A DNA stretch of 64,000 bases. It comes from Phytopseudomonas punonensis. GTDB lineage: Bacteria > Pseudomonadota > Gammaproteobacteria > Pseudomonadales > Pseudomonadaceae. Location: NCBI RefSeq assembly GCF_900142655.1, contig NZ_FRBQ01000002.1, forward strand, positions 256,918 to 320,917, written 5' to 3'. The notes beneath the pieces are model-generated. The model saw nothing but the letters and a program-made list of their open reading frames with translations. It did no database searches and was not told the origin of the DNA. Both the position numbers and the translations under genes were made by a program. Shown here in pieces: positions 38,675 through 46,652 of this stretch; position 1 is the stretch's first letter, and each line of letters opens with the position of its first letter.

Positions 38675-40510
38675 TCAGTCGACGCCGACGAAGCCGCCAG
38701 TTTGGTGTTGCCACAGGCGCGCATAGAGGCCGCCGCGGGCGATCAGTTCGGCGTGGGTGCCGGTCTCGATTACCTGGCCTTTGTCGATCACCACCAGGCG
38801 GTCCATCCGCGCGATGGTCGACAGGCGGTGAGCGATAGCGATCACAGTCTTGCCGTCCATGAGGCTGTCGAGGCTTTCCTGAATCGCCGACTCAACTTCC
38901 GAATCCAGCGCCGAGGTGGCTTCGTCGAGCACCAGAATCGGTGCGTCCTTGAGCAGCACGCGGGCAATGGCGATGCGCTGGCGCTGACCGCCGGAGAGCT
39001 TGACGCCGCGCTCGCCAACCTGGGCCTCGAAGCCCATGCCGCCCTGGCTGTCGTCGAGTGTGGCAATGAAACCATCTGCGCGGGCTTTACGGGCTGCGGC
39101 CCAGAGTTCTTCATCGCTGGCCTCGGGCCGGCCGTAGCGCAGGTTGTCGCGGATCGAGCGGTGCAGCAGCGAGGTGTCCTGGGTGACCACGCCGATATTG
39201 GCGCGCAGGCTTTCCTGGCTAACCTCGGCGATGTTCTGTCCGTCGACTAGGATGCGCCCGCTTTCCAGGTCATAGAGGCGCAGTAGCAGGTTGACCAGGG
39301 TCGACTTGCCGGCGCCTGAAGGGCCCACTAGGCCGATCTTCTCGCCGGGGCGAATCTCGATGTTCAGGCCGCTGATCACGCCGCCTTTCTTGCCGTAGTG
39401 GAAATGCACGTCGTCGAAGCGCACGCCGCCCTGTTGCACCTGCAGCGGCTTGGCGTCTTCGCGGTCGAGCACTTCGCGCGGCTGAACGATGGTCTGCATG
39501 CCGTCCTGCACGGTGCCGACGTTCTCGAAGATGCCGTTGATCACCCACATGATCCATTCGGCCATGTTGTTGATGCGAATCACCAGGCCCAGCGCCAGGG
39601 CGATGGCGCCGGTGCTGATCAGCGATTCGCTCCACAGCCACAAGGCCAGAGCGCCAGTGCCGACGATCAACAGACCGTTCAGGCAGGTGATCAGGAAATC
39701 CAGGCTGGTGATGATGCGCGTCTGCTGGCGGAATTTGTCGAGCAGCTCGGTCATTGCCTCGCGGGCGTAGGTTTCTTCCTCACGCGAGTGGGCGAACAGC
39801 TTGAGCGTCGCGGCGTTGCTGTAGCCATCGACCACCCGGCCCATGACTTTGGAGCGCGCGGCAGAAGCCGCAGCCGAACGCTCCTTGATGCGCGGCACGA
39901 AGTACCAGAGTGCCGCGCTGTAGCCGATGATCCATAGCGTCAGCGGCGCGATCAGTCGCACGTCCGCCTCGGCAAACAGGTACAGCGCGCTGCCGGCGTA
40001 GACCACCACGTGCCACAGCGCGTCGATCACCTGCATGGCCGATTCGCGCAGCGACGGGCCGGTCTGCATGACGCGCTGGGCAATGCGCCCGGCGAAGTCG
40101 TTCTGAAAGAACGTCAGGCTCTGCTTGAGCATATAGCGATGGTTCTGCCAGCGGATCAGGTTGGTCAGCCCCGGATTGATCGTCTGGTGGACGAGCAGGT
40201 TGTGCAGGCCAAATACCAGCGGGCGGATGATCAGCGCCACCAGAGCCATCCACAGCAACTCGTTCCTGTGCTCAGCGAAGAAGGTGCTGGCATCAGCGGT
40301 AGCCTGGGCCATGTCGATCAGCTGGCCGAGAAAACTGAACAGCGCCACCTCGATCACCGCCACGAAGAAGCCGACGATCAGCAACACCACCACTGGCGGC
40401 CATACCTGCTTCAGGTAATGGGCGTAGAAACGCAGCATGCCGGCCGGCGGCGCTACATCGGGGCTGGGTTTGAAGACGTCGATCAGATTTTCGAAACGGC
40501 GAAACAACAT
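38675..40510 (-). CDS. ABC-type exporter, fused membrane and ATPase domains
   Basis: A 611-residue half-transporter. The start at 40510 (MLFRRFENLIDVF) is chosen because residues before it look non-coding. It has about six spans (residues 40-330) of the ABC exporter type and an ATPase domain with Walker A GPSGAGKSTLVNLL, signature LSGGQRQRIAIAR, Walker B ILVLDEATSALD and the H-loop IAHRLST. It resembles MsbA-like multidrug/lipid exporters of unknown substrate. It is a single gene, and its upstream side is separated from ppiA by a terminator. Confidence 0.92.
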   Translation of the reverse strand: MLFRRFENLIDVFKPSPDVAPPAGMLRFYAHYLKQVWPPVVVLLIVGFFVAVIEVALFSFLGQLIDMAQATADASTFFAEHRNELLWMALVALIIRPLVFGLHNLLVHQTINPGLTNLIRWQNHRYMLKQSLTFFQNDFAGRIAQRVMQTGPSLRESAMQVIDALWHVVVYAGSALYLFAEADVRLIAPLTLWIIGYSAALWYFVPRIKERSAAASAARSKVMGRVVDGYSNAATLKLFAHSREEETYAREAMTELLDKFRQQTRIITSLDFLITCLNGLLIVGTGALALWLWSESLISTGAIALALGLVIRINNMAEWIMWVINGIFENVGTVQDGMQTIVQPREVLDREDAKPLQVQQGGVRFDDVHFHYGKKGGVISGLNIEIRPGEKIGLVGPSGAGKSTLVNLLLRLYDLESGRILVDGQNIAEVSQESLRANIGVVTQDTSLLHRSIRDNLRYGRPEASDEELWAAARKARADGFIATLDDSQGGMGFEAQVGERGVKLSGGQRQRIAIARVLLKDAPILVLDEATSALDSEVESAIQESLDSLMDGKTVIAIAHRLSTIARMDRLVVIDKGQVIETGTHAELIARGGLYARLWQHQTGGFVGVD

Positions 40511-40593
40511 GGGGTGCAGTCTGCTCTGGCGAATGATGGGGATGGCGGATAAAGAAAGGCTGCCGATTGGCAGGAGCGCGTGGCGCTGAGGTA

Positions 40594-40619
40594 AACCCAC
40601 GCGCTCAGGCGCGTGGGTT
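40594..40619 (-). terminator. Intrinsic terminator of the lysR-hydrolase-ppiA operon
   Basis: AACCCACGCG (40594-40603) pairs with CGCGTGGGTT (40610-40619) around a 6-base loop. On the minus strand the stem ends in TTTACC, 20 bases after the ppiA stop. Confidence 0.82.
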
Positions 40620-40639
40620 ACCGGGGGAGGGTAGCAGTA

Positions 40640-41194
40640 TCAGAGGCGCTTGGCGTCGAGAATCACCACCGGGTCGACCGGCACGTTCTGCTGGCCGGCG
40701 CGGTTGGCGGTGCGTACCTGGGCGATACGGTCGACCACTTCCATGCCACGGGTCACCTTGCCGAATACCGCGTAGCCGAAGTCGCGCGAGCCGTTATCCA
40801 GGAAGGCGTTGTCGGCATGGTTGATGAAGAACTGGCTGGTGGCCGAGTCGCGTACCTGGGTACGGGCCATGGCCAGTGTGCCGCGCACGTTGTGCAGGCC
40901 GTTGTCGGCTTCGTTCTTGATCGGTGCCTGGGTCTGTTTCTGGCGCATGCTCTCGTCGAAGCCGCCGCCCTGCACCATGAAGCCCGGAATCACGCGATGG
41001 AACACGGTGCCCTTGTAGAAACCGCTGTCCACGTAGGCCAGGAAGTTCTGGGTGCTGATCGGCGCTTTCTGCTCATCGAGCTGCACTTCGATTTCACCGA
41101 GGCTGGTGGTCAGCAGCACGGTGGGGTTTTCCGCCGCCATCAGGTGGGCGGTGAACAGCAGCGAGCAGGCGGTGAGGGCGAGTTTCTTCAGCAT
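40640..41194 (-). CDS. ppiA: Periplasmic peptidyl-prolyl cis-trans isomerase A
   Basis: Cyclophilin of 184 residues with a signal peptide ([20 protein letters not shown]), so it acts in the periplasm on proline bonds. Active-site pattern: [16 protein letters not shown] (catalytic Arg), [21 protein letters not shown] (Met, Ala and Gln contacts), [15 protein letters not shown]. It is the last gene of the lysR-hydrolase-ppiA set with a 5-base gap after the hydrolase. Confidence 0.95.
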   Translation of the reverse strand: MLKKLALTACSLLFTAHLMAAENPTVLLTTSLGEIEVQLDEQKAPISTQNFLAYVDSGFYKGTVFHRVIPGFMVQGGGFDESMRQKQTQAPIKNEADNGLHNVRGTLAMARTQVRDSATSQFFINHADNAFLDNGSRDFGYAVFGKVTRGMEVVDRIAQVRTANRAGQQNVPVDPVVILDAKRL

Positions 41195-41199
41195 CGGGT

Positions 41200-42012
41200 C
41201 TAGTCCTTGAGTGAGGTGGCAGCAGTGTTTTCGACTTCATGCAGAAAGGCAAGCAGGCTGCGGTTGAAGTGTTCGGGCTGATCGAGCGGCGTGGCATGGC
41301 GTGAATCGGCGATGACCAGCAGGCGTGCATCTGACAGTTCATCGACGTACGCCTGCTTTTGCGCGACGGGCGTGTAATCGCGGTCGGCGCTGATGACCAG
41401 AGTTGGACAGGTGATGCGGCTCAGGCGTTCACGCACGCCCCAGCCGATGATGGCGTCCAGGCTGGCCAGGTAGGCGCGTTTGTCATTGCGCGGCCAGCGC
41501 TCTTCGACCTTGCGGCGCAGCTCGGCCTGTTCGGGTTTGGGAAACAGCATCTTGCCCAACGCTTTGGCGATGGTGTCCAGGCTGAGCAGCCGAGACAGCG
41601 TCCAGCGCTTGGCTATTTCCAGGTAGTCAGCCGGCTTCTTCGCCTTCACTTCCGGGCCGCTGTTGACGACTGTCAGACTGCGCAGCAAGTGCGGACTGTC
41701 CACGCCCAGTTGAAAGCCGATCATGCCGCCCATGGAGATGCCGACCAGGTGCACGGGCGCAAGCCCAAGGTGCTCGATCAGCGCCGCGGCGTCACCTGCG
41801 AAATCACTGATGCGGTAGCGCTGGCGCGGTTTGTCGGAGCGCCCGTGGCCGCGTACGTCGAGGGCGATCACCCGGTGCTGTGCGGCCAGCACGGGAATCT
41901 GCAGTTCCCAGTCCAGCGTGCTGGAACCCAGGCCGTGAATCAGCAACACCGGCGACCCCTCGCCGTATTCTTCGAAGAACAGCCGGCAGCCGCGATGCTC
42001 GAAATAGGCCAT
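41200..42012 (-). CDS. Alpha/beta-fold hydrolase
   Basis: A 270-residue cytoplasmic hydrolase of the PcaD/esterase type. Oxyanion region [12 protein letters not shown], nucleophile elbow [10 protein letters not shown] (Ser), acid in [12 protein letters not shown] and the His in [15 protein letters not shown]. The substrate cannot be told. It lies 4 bases after the LysR gene and before ppiA, so it is co-transcribed with its probable regulator. Confidence 0.9.
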   Translation of the reverse strand: MAYFEHRGCRLFFEEYGEGSPVLLIHGLGSSTLDWELQIPVLAAQHRVIALDVRGHGRSDKPRQRYRISDFAGDAAALIEHLGLAPVHLVGISMGGMIGFQLGVDSPHLLRSLTVVNSGPEVKAKKPADYLEIAKRWTLSRLLSLDTIAKALGKMLFPKPEQAELRRKVEERWPRNDKRAYLASLDAIIGWGVRERLSRITCPTLVISADRDYTPVAQKQAYVDELSDARLLVIADSRHATPLDQPEHFNRSLLAFLHEVENTAATSLKD

Positions 42013-42016
42013 GGGC

Positions 42017-42943
42017 TCAGACCGGCGAGGCGGGAGCGGCGAGGGCAGCGTCGAGCGGGGCGGCGTCGAAGCGTTGGATCAGCTCGGTGAGAATCTGCGT
42101 AGCCGGGCCCAGCGCCTTGTCCTTGCTGGCATAGAGAAAGAACACCGGCTTGCGGTTGCCGCCCTTGTCGAGCGGCAGCGGCTTGAGCAGGCCATCCTTG
42201 AGTTCGCGTTCGATCATGTGGCGCGGCAACCAGGCGAAACCCAGGCCGCTGCCGACGAAGGTCGCTGCGGTGGCCAGGCTGCCCACCGTCCAGCGCTGCT
42301 CGGCGCCGAGCCAGCCCATATCACGGGGCTGGTGGCGCCCGGAATCGCGGATCACCACCTGCATCTGGGTTTCCAGATCCTGGAAGCTGAGTTCGCGCTG
42401 CAAACGATGCAGCGGGTGATCGGGGTGCGCCACGGCCATGAACTCCACCGGGCTCATTTCCGAGCCGAGAAAGCCGGGGATGTTGTAGGCGCTGATCGCC
42501 AGATCCGCGACACCTTCCTTGAGCACTTCCTCGACGCCCGACAGTACTTCTTCACGCAGGCGCACCCGGCAACCGCGGCTCTGCGGCATAAAGGCGGTGA
42601 GCGCCCGCACCAGGCGTGCGCTTGGGTAGGCCGCGTCGACCACCAGGCGCACCTCGGCCTCCCAGCCTTGCTCCATATGGTGCGCCAGGTCTTCGAGCTG
42701 GCTGGCCTGCTTGACCAGTTGTCGCGAGCGACGCAGCAGCACATCGCCGGCTTCGGTGAGCACCGCCTTGCGGCCATCAATGCGCAGCAGCGGTACGCCG
42801 AGTTGCTCTTGCATGCGCGCCACGGTGTAACTCACCGACGATTGCGAGCGATGCAGCACTTCGGCGGCCTGGGCGAAACCGCCGTTATCGACCACCGCCT
42901 GCAGGGTGCGCCACTGGTCGAGGGTTACTCGTGGGGCCTTCAT
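42017..42943 (-). CDS. LysR-family transcriptional regulator
   Basis: A 308-residue regulator. The N-terminal winged helix is TLDQWRTLQAVVDNGGFAQAAEVLHRSQSSVSYTVARMQEQLGVPL, followed by the linker helix and a periplasmic-binding-like effector domain. The start at 42943 has GGAGATGAG just upstream; the longer frame to 43003 is not needed. It is divergent, 74 bases away, from a small secreted-protein gene and is first in an operon with a hydrolase and ppiA. Confidence 0.93.
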   Translation of the reverse strand: MKAPRVTLDQWRTLQAVVDNGGFAQAAEVLHRSQSSVSYTVARMQEQLGVPLLRIDGRKAVLTEAGDVLLRRSRQLVKQASQLEDLAHHMEQGWEAEVRLVVDAAYPSARLVRALTAFMPQSRGCRVRLREEVLSGVEEVLKEGVADLAISAYNIPGFLGSEMSPVEFMAVAHPDHPLHRLQRELSFQDLETQMQVVIRDSGRHQPRDMGWLGAEQRWTVGSLATAATFVGSGLGFAWLPRHMIERELKDGLLKPLPLDKGGNRKPVFFLYASKDKALGPATQILTELIQRFDAAPLDAALAAPASPV

Positions 42944-43017
42944 CTCATCTCCTTCACCAGCGGCTGTGCACGGGGCTGCACTGGCTCTAAACTGACGGCC
43001 CACCTAGGAGGCTGGCC

Positions 43018-43332
43018 ATGAAAAAACTCTGCTGCGCGCTGATTGCCTGCTTGCCACTGGCAGCCTTGGCTTATCCCATCGAACTGGAAAAACAGTTCAA
43101 TGGCGCCGAAATCTCGGCAAGCACCCAGGAAATCGATCACAACATGGCGGCCGTACTGGTTCAGAATTACGGCTCGCAAGCCGCTTCCTGCAAAGCCGTA
43201 TTTCGTAACGGCCCCGAGGCGCCGCGTACGCGAAGTACGACCCTGGCGGCGGGGCAGAGCGGCAATCTCACGGTGAAGTTTGCTCGCAGCATCATCCGCC
43301 TGCGTGTGCAGCTCACCTGCGAGCCGCAATAA
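43018..43332 (+). CDS. Small secreted hypothetical protein
   Basis: A 104-residue protein with signal peptide MKKLCCALIACLPLAALA and a mature part of about 86 residues starting YPIELEKQFNGAEI. Two cysteines in the mature part (SCKAVF and LTCEPQ) could form a disulfide in the periplasm. It is found in many pseudomonads, sometimes wrongly labelled as a kinase. TAGGAGG precedes the ATG. Divergence from lysR suggests that LysR may control it. Confidence 0.82.
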   Translation: MKKLCCALIACLPLAALAYPIELEKQFNGAEISASTQEIDHNMAAVLVQNYGSQAASCKAVFRNGPEAPRTRSTTLAAGQSGNLTVKFARSIIRLRVQLTCEPQ

Positions 43333-43695
43333 GGTTCGAGCAGACTAGGGTTAGCGCCCGGACAAATCAACTTCATCGATAGTTGGGTGCGAAATATCGG
43401 GTCTTTTAATCGGATGTGGCTTGGTGCTCGCCGCCATCGTTGCTCTTCGCAGGCTCGAAGATCTGCCGAGTGCGGCCAAATTCACCGCAATTAGCGAGGC
43501 GGGGCAATGGGCTTCGCCTCTTTATTTCTCCCCGGATCGCCCGGTGGATTGTCTGCCTGCAAATGAACCGTTATGGTGCGCCGCACTCGCCTGGTGCGGC
43601 GCTGGCATATCTGCCCGCGCCGTAGTCGCAACGCTTGTACGGCCGCCTGATAGGCTGATTAAGGTGGGCTATTTTCTTCTCCCTTGAGGTGCGTG
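43333..43695. other. 363-bp gap with no gene I can support
   Basis: Two overlapping open frames here (to about 43625 and 43687) lack a ribosome-binding site, family resemblance and typical codon use. The stretch presumably holds the rarD promoter. Nothing else stands out. Confidence 0.5.
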
Positions 43696-44598
43696 ATGAC
43701 GCTTTCCGGACCCGGCGTGCTGCTTTCTGTCAGCGCGTCGATCCTGTTCGCCCTGATCCCTGGCTACGTGCAGATGCTCACGCCGTTGGACGGTTTTCAG
43801 GTGTTCGCCCAGCGCGTGCTGTGGTCGATTCCGGCGGTGTTGCTGTTGCTCACCCTGCTGCGCCAATGGCCGCTGTTGCTGGCTGCGCTGCAGCGCTTGC
43901 GCCGAGAACCACTGCTATTGGCTGCGTTGCCTCTGGCAGCGGCGATGATCGGCCTGCAGTGGTTCCTGTTCGTGTGGGCGCCGCTGACCGGCCATATGCT
44001 CGACGTCTCTCTGGGTTACTTCCTCTTGCCGCTGGCCATGGTGCTGGCCGGACGGGTCTTCTACGGCGAACGTCTGCGTCCGCTGCAAAGGCTCGCCGTG
44101 GCCTGCGCATTTGCCGGCGTGCTGCATGAGTTGTGGCAGTCCCAGGCGTTTTCTTGGGTCACGCTGGTCACCGCGCTAGGCTATCCGCCTTACTTCATGC
44201 TGCGCCGCTGGATGCGCCTGGACGCACTGCCGGGGCTGGTACTGGAAATGTTGGTGATGGCGCCCCTGGCCATCTGGCTGGTCGTCTACTGGGCGCCGGC
44301 CGGGATGTTCGCCGAGTATCCGCGCCTGTGGTGGCTGGTGCCGGGCATGGCGCTGCTGGGCACCATCGCCCTGGCAGCGATGATGGCTTCGTCGCGGCTA
44401 CTACCGTTGGGCCTGTTTGGCATTCTCAGTTATGTCGAGCCGGTGCTGCTGTTTATGGTCAGCCTGGTATTTCTCGGCGAGCAGTTCGATTCCAAGCAGT
44501 TCCTCACTTACCTGCCCATCTGGGTAGCCGTGGTGCTCGTTGGCTGGGACAGCGGGCGCTTGCTGATCAAGCAGCGGCGCATGCAACGGGCCGTCTGA
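43696..44598 (+). CDS. rarD: RarD-type permease (EamA/DMT superfamily)
   Basis: A 300-residue inner-membrane protein with about 10 spans. The family start is G(P)xLLSVSASILFALIPGYVQ, followed by FAQRVLWSIPAVL, GHMLDVSLGYFLLPLAMVLAGR and GILSYVEPVLLFMVSLVFLGE, all typical of RarD (chloramphenicol-sensitive protein). Transport substrate unknown. The ATG at 43696 has GAGGTG just upstream; a TTG at 43684 is in frame but overlaps that site. Confidence 0.9.
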   Translation: MTLSGPGVLLSVSASILFALIPGYVQMLTPLDGFQVFAQRVLWSIPAVLLLLTLLRQWPLLLAALQRLRREPLLLAALPLAAAMIGLQWFLFVWAPLTGHMLDVSLGYFLLPLAMVLAGRVFYGERLRPLQRLAVACAFAGVLHELWQSQAFSWVTLVTALGYPPYFMLRRWMRLDALPGLVLEMLVMAPLAIWLVVYWAPAGMFAEYPRLWWLVPGMALLGTIALAAMMASSRLLPLGLFGILSYVEPVLLFMVSLVFLGEQFDSKQFLTYLPIWVAVVLVGWDSGRLLIKQRRMQRAV

Positions 44599-44694
44599 CG
44601 GCTTTCGGCGGTTCAGATTGAGAAAGCATTCGGCCCCGGGGCGCGAACGCGGTAACCTATGCGGCTGATTTAGCATTTGCATCGAGGTTGCCCC

Positions 44695-46047
44695 GTGTTT
44701 GCCCAATTTGCCCTGCATGAACGCCTGCTCAAAGCCGTGGAAGAGCTCAAATTCACCGAGCCGACCCCGGTACAGGCCGCTGCGATTCCTCTGGCGCTGG
44801 AAGGCAAGGACCTGCGGGTAATCGCCCAGACGGGGAGCGGCAAGACCGCAGCCTTCGTATTGCCCATGCTCAACCGTCTGCTCGGTAATGGCAGCTCCAA
44901 GGCCCGCGTCAGCGTACGTGCGCTGATTCTGCTGCCGACCCGCGAGCTGGCCCAGCAGACCCTCAAGGAAGTCGAGCGTTTCGCCCAGTACACCTTTCTC
45001 AAGGGCGGGCTGATTACTGGCGGTGAAGATTTCAAGGTGCAGGCTGCCATGCTGCGCAAGATCGATATCGTCATCGGTACGCCAGGCCGGCTGATCGAGC
45101 ATGCCAACGCTGGCAACCTGTTGTTCGATGACGTTGAAGTGCTGGTGCTCGATGAAGCCGACCGCATGCTCGACATGGGCTTTGCCGAAGATGTGCAGCG
45201 CCTGGCCGAGATGTGCGGCCGTGAGCACCAGACCCTGCTGTTCTCCGCCACCAGTGGCGGCGCGGGCCTGCGTGAAGTGGTCGCCAAGGTATTGCGCGAC
45301 CCCGAGCATCTGCAGCTCAACCGGGTCAGCGAACTCGCCGAAGGTACGCGTCAGCAGATCATCACCGCCGACCACAACTACCACAAGGAGCAACTGGTCG
45401 AGTGGTTGCTGACTAACGAGACCTACGACAAGGCGATCATCTTCACCAACACCCGTGCCCAGGCCGACCGCCTGTACGGCAAGCTGGTGGCCAAAGAATT
45501 CAAGACTTTCGTGCTGCACGGTGAGAAGGACCAGAAAGACCGCAAGCTGGCCATCGATCGTCTGCGCCAGGGTGCGGTGAAAGTGCTGGTTGCCACTGAC
45601 GTGGCGGCGCGCGGCCTAGATGTCGATGGTCTGGATCTGGTGATCAACTTCGATATGCCGCGCTCGGGTGACGATTACGTGCACCGCACCGGGCGTACCG
45701 GCCGTGCCGGTAATGAAGGGCTGGCGATCTCGCTGATCACCCATAACGACTGGAACCTGATGTCGAGCATCGAGCGCTACCTCAAGCAGCGTTTCGAGAA
45801 GCGTACCGTCAAGGAGCACAAGGGCATTTATCAGGGGCCGAAGAACCTGAAAGCCTCCGGCAAGGCTGTGGGCGCCAAGAAGAAAAAGATCGACCCGAAA
45901 ACCGGCAAGAAGATCGCCAAGAAGTCAGCGGCGAAAACCCCGGCCAAGCGCAACACGGTTAACAAGCCGAAGAGCGATGCGCCGACGCTGGTCAGCCAGG
46001 ACGGGCTAGCGCCGCTCAAACGTAAGGCGCCTTCGGCCGACGCCTGA
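44695..46047 (+). CDS. DEAD-box ATP-dependent RNA helicase
   Basis: A 450-residue RNA helicase with a GTG start (VFAQFALHERLLKAVEELKF). Q-motif EPTPVQAAAIPLAL; motif I AQTGSGKT; Ia PTRELAQQ; II VLDEADRML; III SATSGG; V ATDVAARGLDVDGLDLVINFD; VI HRTGRTGRAG. The lysine-rich tail (about 385-450) probably binds RNA non-specifically. Pseudomonads have several such helicases in ribosome assembly and mRNA decay; the exact one is not clear. A perfect hairpin and a MITE follow. Confidence 0.94.
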   Translation: MFAQFALHERLLKAVEELKFTEPTPVQAAAIPLALEGKDLRVIAQTGSGKTAAFVLPMLNRLLGNGSSKARVSVRALILLPTRELAQQTLKEVERFAQYTFLKGGLITGGEDFKVQAAMLRKIDIVIGTPGRLIEHANAGNLLFDDVEVLVLDEADRMLDMGFAEDVQRLAEMCGREHQTLLFSATSGGAGLREVVAKVLRDPEHLQLNRVSELAEGTRQQIITADHNYHKEQLVEWLLTNETYDKAIIFTNTRAQADRLYGKLVAKEFKTFVLHGEKDQKDRKLAIDRLRQGAVKVLVATDVAARGLDVDGLDLVINFDMPRSGDDYVHRTGRTGRAGNEGLAISLITHNDWNLMSSIERYLKQRFEKRTVKEHKGIYQGPKNLKASGKAVGAKKKKIDPKTGKKIAKKSAAKTPAKRNTVNKPKSDAPTLVSQDGLAPLKRKAPSADA

Positions 46048-46054
46048 TCCCGGC

Positions 46055-46090
46055 AGCGCTTACCGACAGCCACGCCTGTCGGTAAGCGCT
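46055..46090. terminator. Perfect 15-bp hairpin after the helicase gene
   Basis: AGCGCTTACCGACAG (46055-46069) pairs perfectly with CTGTCGGTAAGCGCT (46076-46090) around a 6-base loop. Its last base is the first base of the TTA target duplication of the MITE that follows, so before that insertion the hairpin directly abutted the convergent small gene and probably served both genes. Confidence 0.8.
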
Positions 46091-46092
46091 TA

Positions 46093-46282
46093 GAACCTGT
46101 TCAAGATCTTTTTAGGCGGCTGCTGCAATGCAGAAGCAGTCATCGATGCAGTACCTGTGGGAGCGGGCCATGCCCGCGAAATCACGGGCATGGCCCGTCC
46201 CACAAGTGGCGATCGACCGGCCGCTTCCGCCATTTAGCTGCCAAAATCGACGAACCTATACTGAAAGATCGTGAACAGGTTC
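46093..46282. mobile_element. 190-bp MITE-like element with a REP inside
   Basis: The ends are inverted repeats: GAACCTGTTCAAGATCTTT (46093-46111) and AAAGATCGTGAACAGGTTC (46264-46282), 18 of 19 bases matching. Both sides have TTA (46090-46092 and 46283-46285), the 3-base target duplication typical of the IS5 family. There is no transposase gene, so it would move only with a helper. The centre holds a REP palindrome. The right-hand TTA is the stop codon (TAA) of the neighbouring minus-strand gene. Confidence 0.75.
46156..46204. repeat. Pseudomonas REP palindrome
   Basis: TGTGGGAGCGGGCCATGCCCG and, after an 8-base loop, CGGGCATGGCCCGTCCCACA form a near-perfect hairpin. GTGGGAGCGGGC...GCCCGCGA is the well-known REP core of Pseudomonas genomes. 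It lies wholly inside the MITE-like element. Confidence 0.85.
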
Positions 46283-46570
46283 TTAGTCCATCTGTTCCTC
46301 CACCTCGCCACCAATCTCTTCCAGCTCGCGCAGGCGCTGATCGTAAGCGTCGCAGTCGGTAGCCTGCTGCCCTGGCGCCTCGGGCTTCATGTCCTTGAGT
46401 TCCTGACGCAGCAACGCGGCTCGCTCCGGGTCACGTTGAGTAATCTCATCCACCTTGGCCGCCAGCTCTTGCGCTTTGGCAGTGGCTTCATCGGCGGTGC
46501 AGGCCTGTGCCTGGGCCATGCCATACAGTGCGAAGGCCAGACCACAGAGTGGTGCGACTAGCTTGATCAT
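46283..46570 (-). CDS. Small secreted hypothetical protein
   Basis: A 95-residue protein with a signal peptide (MIKLVAPLCGLAFALYGMAQA) and an acidic, helix-forming mature part (ADEATAKAQELAAKVDEITQRDPERAALLRQEL). Two cysteines (QACTAD, ATDCDAYD) may form a disulfide. GAGGAA lies 7 bases before the ATG at 46570; a TTG two codons upstream is also open. The stop codon coincides with the MITE target duplication. Function unknown. Confidence 0.78.
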   Translation of the reverse strand: MIKLVAPLCGLAFALYGMAQAQACTADEATAKAQELAAKVDEITQRDPERAALLRQELKDMKPEAPGQQATDCDAYDQRLRELEEIGGEVEEQMD

Positions 46571-46652
46571 GCTCAATTCCTCAGGCTTGGCAGGGTCATG
46601 TGTGAGGTTGAGTGCCTGCCAGGCTTGAAGGTTCAGGCTTTCGCCCGGTGCG

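Noticed and set aside
43416..43687. Two overlapping short frames upstream of rarD
   Set aside because: No ribosome-binding site, no family, odd amino-acid make-up.
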